A stretch of DNA of 15,372 nt from Thermoplasmata archaeon. GTDB lineage: Archaea > Thermoplasmatota > Thermoplasmata > Lutacidiplasmatales > UBA184. Where the stretch lies: assembly GCA_030038885.1 (NCBI GenBank), contig JASHQY010000082.1, positions 1 to 15,372 of the forward strand, read 5' to 3'. Of the stretch, positions 1 to 7,991 are shown piece by piece. Position numbers and translations under genes: made by a program. The notes under the pieces are model-generated. The model ran no database searches, was not told the origin of the DNA, and saw only the letters and a program-made list of their open reading frames with translations. Position 1 is the first letter of the stretch, and the number at the start of each line of letters is the position of its first letter.

Positions 1-897
<897 letters not shown>

Positions 898-908
898 ACC
901 GAGGGCCG

Positions 909-2585
909 GTGAGCACCTACTCTCCCCGTCCAAGGCCGACACCCGCGGGAGGCGTGCTCGTCGCGGGGACGACCAGTGACGCCGGCAAGTCCTTCGTCGC
1001 CACGGGACTCTGTCGGCTCCTCGAGCGGCGAGGATGGAAGGTACGGCCATTCAAGGCCGCGAACATGTCGCTGAACTCCATCCCGAGCTCGGAAGGAGGG
1101 GAGATCGCGCTTGCGCAATGGGTCCAATGTCGGGCCGCGCGGGTCCCCCCGTCCACTCGGAGCAATCCGCTGCTGATGAAGACGGAAGGCCCCGGTCGGG
1201 TCGAGATCATCGTGCGAGGAACCGCACGCTTCCGCCTTCGCTCCTGGCGGAACGGAATGCGCCGACATCTTCCTCGGTTGCGGAGCGAAGTCCTGCGCGC
1301 CCTCCGAGACGCGCGGTCCGACGGTTCATTCCTCGTGGCCGAAGGCGCCGGAAGTCCCGCCGAGGTGAACCTGAGATCGACCGATCTCTCCAACTTCTTC
1401 GTCGCGCGCGCGGCCGACCTCCCCGTTCTCCTGGTCGCTGACCTCGAGCGCGGTGGCGCCCTGGCCCAGGTCGTGGGTACGATCGCCCTACTCCCCCCCG
1501 CGGATCGCCGACGGGTGCGGGGGATCATCCTGAACCGGATGCGGGGCGATCCTTCCCTGCTGGACTCGGCCCGAGCGATGCTGGCTCGACGGACCGGAAT
1601 CCCGGTCGTCGGGATTTTGCCGTTCCTGGATCCGAACGTCGCGCAGCTTCCACCGGAAGACTCCCTTCAGTTGCCGCGCGGAACGCGGCGGGTGGGCGGG
1701 AGCTCCAGCGAACGACGAGGGGACCCGTCCCTCCCTTGCGTGGGACTGCTGCGACTGCCCCACACCTCCAACTTCTCGGACTTCTCGGGCCTCCGGCCGT
1801 CGAACGGCGTGGACGCGCGGTGGCTCGAGCGACCCGAGGAGCTGGACGGAGCCCAGGCGCTCATCCTTCCCGGGACGCGACGGACTCGGGACGATCTCGA
1901 ATGGATGTCGCGCACCGGTTGGACGCGAAAGGTGAAACTGGCCCGCAGCAGCGGACTGCGGGTCGGGGGAGTGTGCGGTGGGTATCAGATGCTGGGCGAG
2001 TGGCTGGAGGATCCGCATGGGTTCGAGGGCCCCGCAGGCACGACCCCGGGGCTGGGTCTGCTTCCCATTCGGACCCGGTTTGGAGTACCCAAGCTGGTGC
2101 GTACGGTTGAGGCGCGCGCGCTTCGCGGTCATCCGTGGGCGCCGGTCGGATCCGTGTGGACGGGGTACGAGATTCGTCGGGGTCGATCCACCGGGCCGCG
2201 CTCGCTTCGGGGGCTGTTTCGGATCGAAGTCGCGCGGGGGGACTCGCGTCCGGGGGCCCGCTCGCGGGACCCCGCGCGGGACGGGGCTCGGTCGGGCGAC
2301 GGTTCGGTGTGGGGAACGGCGCTCCACGGGCTGTTCACGAGTCCCGCGGCCGCACGAGGCCTCGGGGACTGGGCAGCGACGCCCCGCGGCGTTCGTCCTC
2401 GATCCTCCTCGACGCCCGTCGATCCGACACCGGTCGCGGAGTTCCCGGATCTCGACCACGACATCGACTGCGTGGCGGACCTGTTGGAACACCACCTCGA
2501 CCTTCGTCGGGTGGCCTCAATCCTAGGGCGACCGCTCGCCCCGGCGCAGGAGTCGCGTCACCGAGGGACCGGGATCGGCCGGTAA
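909..2585 (+). CDS. cobQ: Cobyric acid synthase CobQ/CbiP (glutamine-dependent)
   Basis: This enzyme amidates side chains b, d, e and g of adenosylcobyrinic acid a,c-diamide using glutamine and ATP, giving adenosylcobyric acid. The chosen GTG start (909) gives 558 residues and lies 11 nt after uvrB; the frame is open further upstream but is only an antiframe of uvrB there. The N-terminal synthetase domain has the P-loop-like GTTSDAGKS (residues 20-28), followed by KAANMSLNS, EGAGSPAEVNL and LVADLERGGA. The C-terminal glutamine amidotransferase domain has the nucleophile Cys356 in GVCGGYQMLG and His473 in GTALHGLF. It is somewhat longer than the usual 480-510 residues; part of the excess is an Arg/Gly/Asp-rich insertion near residues 445-468, before the His motif. 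It overlaps the convergent bluB by 28 nt. CobB/CbiA has similar domains, but the NMSLNS segment favours CobQ. Confidence 0.95.
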   Translation: MSTYSPRPRPTPAGGVLVAGTTSDAGKSFVATGLCRLLERRGWKVRPFKAANMSLNSIPSSEGGEIALAQWVQCRAARVPPSTRSNPLLMKTEGPGRVEIIVRGTARFRLRSWRNGMRRHLPRLRSEVLRALRDARSDGSFLVAEGAGSPAEVNLRSTDLSNFFVARAADLPVLLVADLERGGALAQVVGTIALLPPADRRRVRGIILNRMRGDPSLLDSARAMLARRTGIPVVGILPFLDPNVAQLPPEDSLQLPRGTRRVGGSSSERRGDPSLPCVGLLRLPHTSNFSDFSGLRPSNGVDARWLERPEELDGAQALILPGTRRTRDDLEWMSRTGWTRKVKLARSSGLRVGGVCGGYQMLGEWLEDPHGFEGPAGTTPGLGLLPIRTRFGVPKLVRTVEARALRGHPWAPVGSVWTGYEIRRGRSTGPRSLRGLFRIEVARGDSRPGARSRDPARDGARSGDGSVWGTALHGLFTSPAAARGLGDWAATPRGVRPRSSSTPVDPTPVAEFPDLDHDIDCVADLLEHHLDLRRVASILGRPLAPAQESRHRGTGIGR

Positions 2586-3295
2586 GGTCGAGCCCAACGC
2601 TCCTCGAACGTCACCGATTCCAGCGGAAGTCGCTGGCGCCAGCCCTTGGTTTCGAGTTCCGGTGTGGGCGGAAACTCCGTCACATATCCGAGCGTGAGAT
2701 AGGCGATCGGGAGGACCGATTCGGGGATGCCCAGGGCGGTCCGAATCGCGCCCGGGTCCAGAATGCTGACCCAACCGACCCCCAAGCCCTCGGCCCGCGC
2801 CGCCAACCATAGGTTCTGGACCGCGAGGCACGTGCTGTAGACGTCCACCTCGCGGATCCGAACGCGTCCCAGCACTGCGGGACCGGCTCGCTCCGGATCG
2901 CACGTCACACAGATGTTGATCGGGGCATCGAGAATGCCCTCGAGCTTGAGCGAATCGTAAAGACGGCGCCGTTCCCCCTCGAACTCGGCCGCGCCTTCCG
3001 CCCGCACGGTCTCGAAATTTTTCCGAACGGCGGTCCGAGTGGCGCGGTCCCGCACGATCAGGAAGTTCCAGGGCTGCATGAAGCCCACCGACGGCGCGTG
3101 GTGGGCGGCATCGAGGACTCGCCCGAGAATCTCCTCCGGGACCGGGTCCGGGCGGAAGTGCGAACGAATGTCGCGCCGACCGTAGAGCACCCGATAGAAC
3201 CCCTCGCGGTCGCGAGCGGAGACTCCGTCGGCACCGTCACGGTTCGCCCTCGTCCCATTCGCTGCCTCCGCGTCCCCGGCTCGGTCCCTCCCCAT
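2558..3295 (-). CDS. bluB: 5,6-dimethylbenzimidazole synthase BluB
   Basis: BluB belongs to the nitroreductase superfamily and breaks down reduced FMN with oxygen to yield 5,6-dimethylbenzimidazole, the lower ligand of B12. The 245-residue protein matches BluB rather than a general nitroreductase. It has RRDIRSHFRPDPVPEEIL, AAHHAPSVGFMQPWNF, LKLEGILDAPINICVTCD, AVQNLWLAARAEGLGVGWVS, LTLGYVTEF and the C-terminal PELETKGWRQRLPL. The ATG at 3295 was chosen because no other in-frame ATG/GTG precedes the conserved region and because a TATA-like element sits 23-30 nt upstream. The frame stays open beyond it to 3832, antisense to cbiZ, and that part is not coding. Its 3' end overlaps cobQ by 28 nt. 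BluB pairs functionally with CobT and CobS in this window. It is common in bacteria and, to my knowledge, unusual in archaea, so transfer is plausible. BluB needs O2, which suggests at least microaerobic life. Confidence 0.93.
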   Translation of the reverse strand: MGRDRAGDAEAANGTRANRDGADGVSARDREGFYRVLYGRRDIRSHFRPDPVPEEILGRVLDAAHHAPSVGFMQPWNFLIVRDRATRTAVRKNFETVRAEGAAEFEGERRRLYDSLKLEGILDAPINICVTCDPERAGPAVLGRVRIREVDVYSTCLAVQNLWLAARAEGLGVGWVSILDPGAIRTALGIPESVLPIAYLTLGYVTEFPPTPELETKGWRQRLPLESVTFEERWARPYRPIPVPR

Positions 3296-3301
3296 GGCAC
3301 G

Positions 3302-3332
3302 GCGAACCGACACAAGGTTGAATACGGTTCGC
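3302..3332. promoter_or_regulatory. Shared divergent bluB/cbiZ promoter with 8-bp inverted repeat
   Basis: The octamer TTGAATAC (3318-3325; GTATTCAA on the other strand) lies exactly 23-30 nt upstream of the cbiZ ATG at 3348 and also exactly 23-30 nt upstream of the bluB ATG at 3295 on the minus strand. That is the normal place of an archaeal TATA box for leaderless transcripts. A perfect 8-bp inverted repeat, GCGAACCG (3302-3309) and CGGTTCGC (3325-3332), with a 15-nt spacer brackets it. It could be an operator for a dimeric regulator. The match to the TATA consensus is only moderate; the function is inferred from position and symmetry. Confidence 0.5.
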
Positions 3333-3347
3333 GCACCCGAGCGGGAC

Positions 3348-4244
3348 ATGCGAATCGTCCGGCGACGAGGGTGGGTCGGTGTCCAAGGCTCGTTTCGAGT
3401 GCTGAGCTCCGCTCCGTGGCACGGCGGACTGCGCCGAGCGCTCGAAGTCGTGAACGTCCAGGTTCCGCTCAGCTTCGACTGCGGCGTGCGCCGCTTCTTT
3501 CGTGACCTCGGACCCCGATTTCGGCGACGCGAGTGCGTGGGTCTTCTGACCTCCGTCGACGTGACGACCGCCGTCGTCGAACGCCGCCCCGAGGCCACCG
3601 CACTGGTCACCGCGGGCATCGGGAACTCCGCGTCCGTAGGTACGATCAATTCGATCGTCGTCCTCCGGGGCCGGCCGAGCGTCGCGGCCATGGTGGAAGC
3701 CGTCAAGGTGGTGACGGAGGCGAAGTGTGCGGCGCTGCGCGACCTCGACGTTCGCGCCCGGGACCGACCGGCGACCGGGACGTCCACCGACGCGGTGGTG
3801 ATCGCGACCGAGGATCGAGGGGACCCGTTCAACTACTGCGGTCCGGCGACTCCCATCGGCCGGTCCCTCGGCGCCGCCGTCGGTGCGGCGATCAAGGAGG
3901 GAATTCGACGCCAGCATGGCTGGACCCCGGACCGGCCGATCCGGGCACGCCTCGCGGAACGCGGATGGAACGACCGGGAGCTGGGAGAGTCTCAGCTTCA
4001 AGAATGTCTTCGCGAGCCGCTCCTCTGGGAGTCGGCGTTCGCTCTCGACGACGCGGCCCTCGCCGGACGGATTCTACCCGGACCGCCCGAGGGGTTCGCC
4101 CGTCATCTCGCCCGATGTGGCCGGTCCCCCAACTGGGTGCCACCGGTCGCAGCCTCGGACGGACGTTCGCGACCCGTACGGCACCCCCCGCGCCTCCCGA
4201 GCCCTCGATCCCGCGGACTCGAGTCCCGGAAGCCTGCCGGCTGA
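3348..4244 (+). CDS. cbiZ: Adenosylcobinamide amidohydrolase CbiZ
   Basis: CbiZ cuts the amide bond between the corrin ring and aminopropanol in adenosylcobinamide or certain adenosylcobamides, returning adenosylcobyric acid for rebuilding. Family hallmarks are VLSSAPWHGGL near the N-terminus, VGLLTSVDV, TAGIGNSASVGTINSI (residues 88-103), VTEAKCAALRDLDVR (about 122-136) and TGTSTDAVVIA (about 143-153). I chose ATG 3348 (298 residues) because it lies 26.5 nt from the centre of a TATA-like element. An in-frame ATG at 3294 would add 18 unconserved residues, and its CATG is shared with the bluB start. The last roughly 100 residues, Arg/Pro-rich at the very end, exceed the usual CbiZ length of about 230-250 and may be lineage-specific. 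It stands beside the B12 transporter, as expected for archaeal corrinoid salvage, and divergent from bluB, fitting replacement of lower ligands. Confidence 0.92.
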   Translation: MRIVRRRGWVGVQGSFRVLSSAPWHGGLRRALEVVNVQVPLSFDCGVRRFFRDLGPRFRRRECVGLLTSVDVTTAVVERRPEATALVTAGIGNSASVGTINSIVVLRGRPSVAAMVEAVKVVTEAKCAALRDLDVRARDRPATGTSTDAVVIATEDRGDPFNYCGPATPIGRSLGAAVGAAIKEGIRRQHGWTPDRPIRARLAERGWNDRELGESQLQECLREPLLWESAFALDDAALAGRILPGPPEGFARHLARCGRSPNWVPPVAASDGRSRPVRHPPRLPSPRSRGLESRKPAG

Positions 4245-4383
4245 CCCGCGGCTTGGGGATGGGTGCCCCCGACCGGACGGCGTCCCGGGTCGTCGGGAAT
4301 CTCCGAGGTGCCGCATCCTCCATCGGAACTCGGAGCGGGAACCCCATCGCCTCGCTCCGTCCGACGCTCCGAGACCAGAAGGC

Positions 4384-4392
4384 GTTATATCT
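4384..4392 (+). promoter_or_regulatory. Archaeal TATA box of the btuFCD operon (leaderless)
   Basis: GTTATATCT stands out in a 169-nt intergenic stretch (4245-4413) that is otherwise GC-rich on its cbiZ side. The centre of TTATAT (4385-4390) is 26.5 nt upstream of the btuF ATG at 4414, so transcription would begin at or next to the start codon. No Shine-Dalgarno sequence precedes the ATG. The bases after the TATA (4393-4413) are also unusually AT-rich. This is the clearest archaeal promoter in the window. Confidence 0.75.
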
Positions 4393-4413
4393 AACGTGAT
4401 TTACCAAATACCA

Positions 4414-5484
4414 ATGCGCTTTAGCAGCACGATAGGAGGAACCGCTTCCGCAGTCGCCCCCACCGTTCCGCCCGGGGCCCCCCCCGCTCGCCGGACGGGC
4501 CTGGTCATCGCGGTAGCGATCATTGTCGTGCTGGCGGCCGCGCTGGCCGGCGTGTCGATCTACTCCGTGTTGAAGCCCTCCAGTCCGGCGAGCACTTCGG
4601 GAGCGATCTCGGTCACGGACGACGCCGGGCGCACGGTCACCGTGCCGTCCCCCGCCCACCGCTTGGTGGTGCTCGCTCCGAGCGTGATGGACATGGTCTA
4701 CCGCCTCGGCCTTCGCGCCGATGTGGTCGGCGTCGATTGTGGGGACGCGGCCGCGGGAGGGGTGCTGGCGGATTACACGCCGGGGCAGGTCGCGAACTGG
4801 AGTCTTTCCAGCGTGCCGTGCATCACTTGGATCCCGTCGCTCGATCTCCAGGCCACCGTCGCGGCCAACCCCGATCTCGTGATCGGCGTCTCGGGGATCT
4901 CGCTGGCGGACCTGGATACGTTGACCACGACCGACGGGATTCCGACGCTCTATCTCAACCCATCGACGATCATTGGCATCGGGTACGACGTGACGATCCT
5001 CGGCGAACTGACCGGGACCTCGGCCGCGGCCGCCTCCATCGTACAACAGATGACCCAGGCGTTGGCCAACGACACGACGCTGCTCGAGAATGCCACGGTG
5101 GCCCCGCGGATCCTGCTGACCTACTACGTGGACCCGACGGGGTATTGGACGTTCGGCCCGGACTCGTTCGGCGAGGCCTTGATCGAGGCCGCCGGAGCGG
5201 TGAGCATCACGGCCAACGACACCCTCGCGAACGAGGAGGAGATCTCCGGAGCCTACGTTCTCGGAGCCAACCCGGACGCGATCGTCGTCGGGACGGGCTT
5301 CGGATACAACGTGAGTTCGTACTCGATTGGACCGGATTGGTCATCGTTCGGTGCGGTCACGTCGGGCCACGTCCTCGGAATCAACGCGATCTACTTCACG
5401 GAGCCGGATCCCACGATGGTCTTCGGGATTTATCTGCTGATAGAGTTGCTCCACCCCGAGCTGTTCGGCGGTGAGGCGCTCTAA
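4414..5484 (+). CDS. btuF: Corrinoid ABC transporter substrate-binding protein BtuF
   Basis: This is the extracytoplasmic receptor that binds corrinoids and hands them to the BtuC permease. It has 356 residues with an N-terminal hydrophobic segment (about 29-51) preceded by Arg26-Arg27, acting as a signal anchor. There is no lipobox cysteine, so it is probably membrane-tethered. The mature part starts with ISVTDDAGRTVTVPSPAHR and VVLAPSVMDMVYRLG, typical of periplasmic binding proteins for corrinoids and iron chelates, followed by ANPDLVIGVSGIS and NPDAIVVGTGF. Two cysteines (Cys109, Cys136) in the first lobe could form a disulfide. ATG 4414 is favoured by the TATA spacing; an in-frame GTG at 4396 lies too close to that TATA. 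Its 3' end overlaps btuC by 14 nt. Sequence alone cannot exclude a siderophore ligand, but all neighbours are B12 genes. Confidence 0.88.
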   Translation: MRFSSTIGGTASAVAPTVPPGAPPARRTGLVIAVAIIVVLAAALAGVSIYSVLKPSSPASTSGAISVTDDAGRTVTVPSPAHRLVVLAPSVMDMVYRLGLRADVVGVDCGDAAAGGVLADYTPGQVANWSLSSVPCITWIPSLDLQATVAANPDLVIGVSGISLADLDTLTTTDGIPTLYLNPSTIIGIGYDVTILGELTGTSAAAASIVQQMTQALANDTTLLENATVAPRILLTYYVDPTGYWTFGPDSFGEALIEAAGAVSITANDTLANEEEISGAYVLGANPDAIVVGTGFGYNVSSYSIGPDWSSFGAVTSGHVLGINAIYFTEPDPTMVFGIYLLIELLHPELFGGEAL

Positions 5485-6607
5485 GGCACCCTTCCTCGGG
5501 ACGGAGGACTCCCCCCAGTTCCTCGAGAGCATGCGCCGGGCCCGCCGGCGCGGGCTGCTCCTGCTGGTCGGAGCCTTGGCGCTGTGCCTCCTCCTGTCCC
5601 CGCTGGTCGGCTCGGTACCGGTCCCCGCCCTCGACGTGTGGGGAATCATCGTCCATCGCGCGACCGGTGGCCTGGTGCTGGCCCAACCCTGCCCGACGCT
5701 GCCGGTCTACATCGATGGGTACTCGGACAGCTGCAGCACGCTGACCCTGATCGTCTGGGACAACCGGGTCCCGGAGATGCTGGTCGCCGCACTGGTCGGA
5801 GGCTCCCTCGGGATCTCGGGGGCCACCATGCAGGGACTTTTCCGAAACCCGCTGGCAGACCCCTATCTCATGGGAATCTCGGGCGGGGCGGCCTTGGGAG
5901 CGGCCGCGGTCTTCCTCAACAACCTCGGTCCGACTCAGACCGAGCTCTTCCTACCCCTCTTCGCGTTCCTGGGAGCCCTGGCCACGGCGGCGATCGTCCT
6001 GCTCGCGGCCCGGAGCCCAAAGTCCTCCCCGCAGACGTTGCTGCTCACGGGAGTGGCTCTGACCGCGATCTTCATTTCGATCATCTCGCTGCTCTCTTCG
6101 CTCCGCCCGAATACGGAGGTCCTACCGCTCACCTTCTGGGAGCTCGGCAGCTTCGGGGCGGCTTCCTGGGTTCAGTTCCAGCTGATCCTCTCGGGTCTCC
6201 TCGTCGGTGGGTCGGTGCTCCTGCTTCAAGGTCGGGATCTCAACCTGATCCAACTCGGGGATGAGACGGCCCGGGGACTCGGTAGTGACGTCGACCGGGT
6301 ACGCCGACGATTGCTGCTCCTTTCGTCTCTGGTGACGGCGGTGGCCGTAGCCTTCGTCGGCATCATCGGCTTCGTCGGCCTGATCTCTCCGCACGTGGTC
6401 CGTCGATTTCTCGGCCCGGACTATCGGCTGCTGTTGCCGCTGTCCCTGCTCTTCGGCGCGATCTTCATGGTGCTGGCGGACGACTTGGCCACGAGCGTGC
6501 TCGGGGGCGGAGGCGTCCTCCCCGTGGGCGTGATCACCGCGTTCGTGGGGGGCCCGTTCCTGATCTGGGTGCTCTACCGTCGTCGGTCCCTGGGGACGGG
6601 CGCATGA
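5471..6607 (+). CDS. btuC: Corrinoid ABC transporter permease BtuC (FecCD family)
   Basis: BtuC is the membrane permease of the B12 importer and works as a dimer with two BtuD subunits. The 378-residue product is strongly hydrophobic with multiple membrane segments. It carries the FecCD signatures GATMQGLFRNPLADPYLMGIS and, near the C-terminus, GFVGLISPHVVRRFLGPDYR, where the coupling helix meets the ATPase. The start is a GTG at 5471 inside btuF (14-nt overlap); an in-frame ATG at 5531, just before the first membrane helix, is the alternative. The first outer loop is longer than usual and holds Cys74 and Cys88, which may form a disulfide at the receptor-facing side. Its stop overlaps the btuD start (ATGA at 6604-6607), so the three transporter genes should be translated as one unit. 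Confidence 0.92.
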   Translation: MRRSKAPFLGTEDSPQFLESMRRARRRGLLLLVGALALCLLLSPLVGSVPVPALDVWGIIVHRATGGLVLAQPCPTLPVYIDGYSDSCSTLTLIVWDNRVPEMLVAALVGGSLGISGATMQGLFRNPLADPYLMGISGGAALGAAAVFLNNLGPTQTELFLPLFAFLGALATAAIVLLAARSPKSSPQTLLLTGVALTAIFISIISLLSSLRPNTEVLPLTFWELGSFGAASWVQFQLILSGLLVGGSVLLLQGRDLNLIQLGDETARGLGSDVDRVRRRLLLLSSLVTAVAVAFVGIIGFVGLISPHVVRRFLGPDYRLLLPLSLLFGAIFMVLADDLATSVLGGGGVLPVGVITAFVGGPFLIWVLYRRRSLGTGA

Positions 6608-7986
6608 GCGGGCGCGAGCGGACCCGGAAGCCCGAGCCCCTCTGCCTCGATCTCGAACAGATCGAGGTGCGGATGGAGGGGCGTCAGATCCTCCGCCCTA
6701 CGACCCTCCGGGTCAAGCCCGGGGAGTTCGTCGCCCTCGTCGGGCCGAACGGTGCCGGGAAGACCACGCTGCTCCGCGCGGCGTTGGGGCTGGTGCCCAC
6801 GTCCGTGGGGAGCGTGCGGATTGGCGGAGTGCCGCTCGCCTCGATGACCCCTCAAGAGCGAGCCCGCCGCGCCGCCTGGATGCCCCAGGAAGAGTTTCAG
6901 TCGGAGAACCTCAGCGTCGCGGAATTCGTCGCGCTGGGCCGGTATCCGTACCTCGGTAGCTACCTGCCGGAACGGCCGGAGGATCTGGCCGCGGTCAGCC
7001 GAGCGATGTGGGCCGCGGACGTGGCGCAGTTCGCCGACCGCGGCATCTGGAGCCTCTCGGGCGGCGAGCGTCAGCGGGCGCTGTACGCCCGCGCGCTCGC
7101 CCAGGAGGCCCCGCTCCTCCTGCTGGACGAACCCACCAGTCACCTCGACATGAACCACCAGCTCGATCTCTTGACCAAGCTCTCGGAGTTCCGGTCCCGA
7201 GAGAATGCCCGCGCCGTCGTCACGGCCCTCCACGACCTCAACCTCGCCTCCCGGTTCGCCGATCGGGTGGTCTGGATGAACCACGGTCAGGTCGTCGCCG
7301 ACGGAACGCCGGGGGGAACCGTGACCTTCGAGCGTGTGCTCCAGGTCTTCTCGGTCTCGGTGGAGATCCATCGGCAGGGGCCGAACGTGTATGTCCTTCC
7401 GACCTCCACTCCCGTCGGACCCCGGCCCCCGGGCGACGACCTGGTCCTTCCGCGCGTGCACGTGGTGTGCGGCGGAGGAAGCGGGACGGAGGTGCTCTAC
7501 GCGCTTTCCGAAGAGAACTATCTCGTATCCGCCGGTCCCATCCACCTGCTCGATAGCGATCAAGAGACATGCGAGAACCTGGGCTTCCGGTCGATCGTGG
7601 AAGTGCCGTTCACGCCGATATCGGAACCCGTGCGCGCCGAGTACCGTGCCGTCCTCTCGGAGGTCGATGCGATCGTCCTCGCACCGGTGATGGTCGGTCC
7701 CGGGAATCTGGCGAACCTCTCGGATCTGCTCCCCTTTGCGAGCGCGAAACCGGTGTTTCTGTACGGCGGGTCACCGCGCGGTCCACGAGATTTCACGGGG
7801 GGCAAGGCCGCGGCCGCGTATGATCAGCTGCGGGCCGCGGGCGGGATCGAGGTCGATGGGGTCTCCCGCCTTCTCGAGCTCTTGCGCCAGCGACTCGTTC
7901 GCCCGGTCGGTCGGGCCCCGATCGGCCTCCCGAGCCACCCATCGGACGAGGTCCTCTCCACTTCCCTCGGCGGGGGCCGCCCATGA
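6604..7986 (+). CDS. btuD: Corrinoid ABC transporter ATPase BtuD with extra C-terminal domain
   Basis: This is the ATPase that powers BtuFC uptake. Residues about 13-270 form a standard ABC domain: Walker A GPNGAGKTT (47-55), signature LSGGE (151-155), Walker B LLLLDEP (Asp175-Glu176), D-loop, and H-loop His210. After a linker comes a second domain (about 284-435), beginning RVHVVCGGGSG, with LLDSDQETCENLGF, GPGNLANL and RDFTGGKAAAAY. The same domain is encoded alone on the opposite strand immediately downstream. I recall similar tails on other archaeal BtuD-like ATPases, but I know of no established function. The glycine-rich GGGSG loop after a beta strand suggests a nucleotide- or cofactor-binding Rossmann-like fold (inference). 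At 460 residues it is far longer than a bare ABC subunit (about 250). It overlaps btuC by 4 nt and lies 5 nt from the end of the convergent paralogue. Confidence 0.92.
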   Translation: MSGRERTRKPEPLCLDLEQIEVRMEGRQILRPTTLRVKPGEFVALVGPNGAGKTTLLRAALGLVPTSVGSVRIGGVPLASMTPQERARRAAWMPQEEFQSENLSVAEFVALGRYPYLGSYLPERPEDLAAVSRAMWAADVAQFADRGIWSLSGGERQRALYARALAQEAPLLLLDEPTSHLDMNHQLDLLTKLSEFRSRENARAVVTALHDLNLASRFADRVVWMNHGQVVADGTPGGTVTFERVLQVFSVSVEIHRQGPNVYVLPTSTPVGPRPPGDDLVLPRVHVVCGGGSGTEVLYALSEENYLVSAGPIHLLDSDQETCENLGFRSIVEVPFTPISEPVRAEYRAVLSEVDAIVLAPVMVGPGNLANLSDLLPFASAKPVFLYGGSPRGPRDFTGGKAAAAYDQLRAAGGIEVDGVSRLLELLRQRLVRPVGRAPIGLPSHPSDEVLSTSLGGGRP

Positions 7987-7991
7987 AGGCG

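Noticed and set aside
3240..3247. A further copy of the CGGTTCGC arm inside bluB (and GCGAACCG at 11945-11952 in cobD) as additional operator sites
   Set aside because: Both are single arms inside coding sequence without a partner arm at the right spacing; an 8-mer of this composition is expected by chance in a GC-rich 15-kb window.
3296..3832. Upstream extension of the bluB frame giving a 424-residue protein
   Set aside because: The extension is antisense to conserved cbiZ and has no resemblance to any BluB. Long open antiframes are expected at this GC content.
4245..4413. Cobalamin riboswitch upstream of btuF
   Set aside because: The gap is short, no B12-box-like element was recognised, and the TATA-to-ATG spacing leaves no room for a 5' leader RNA.
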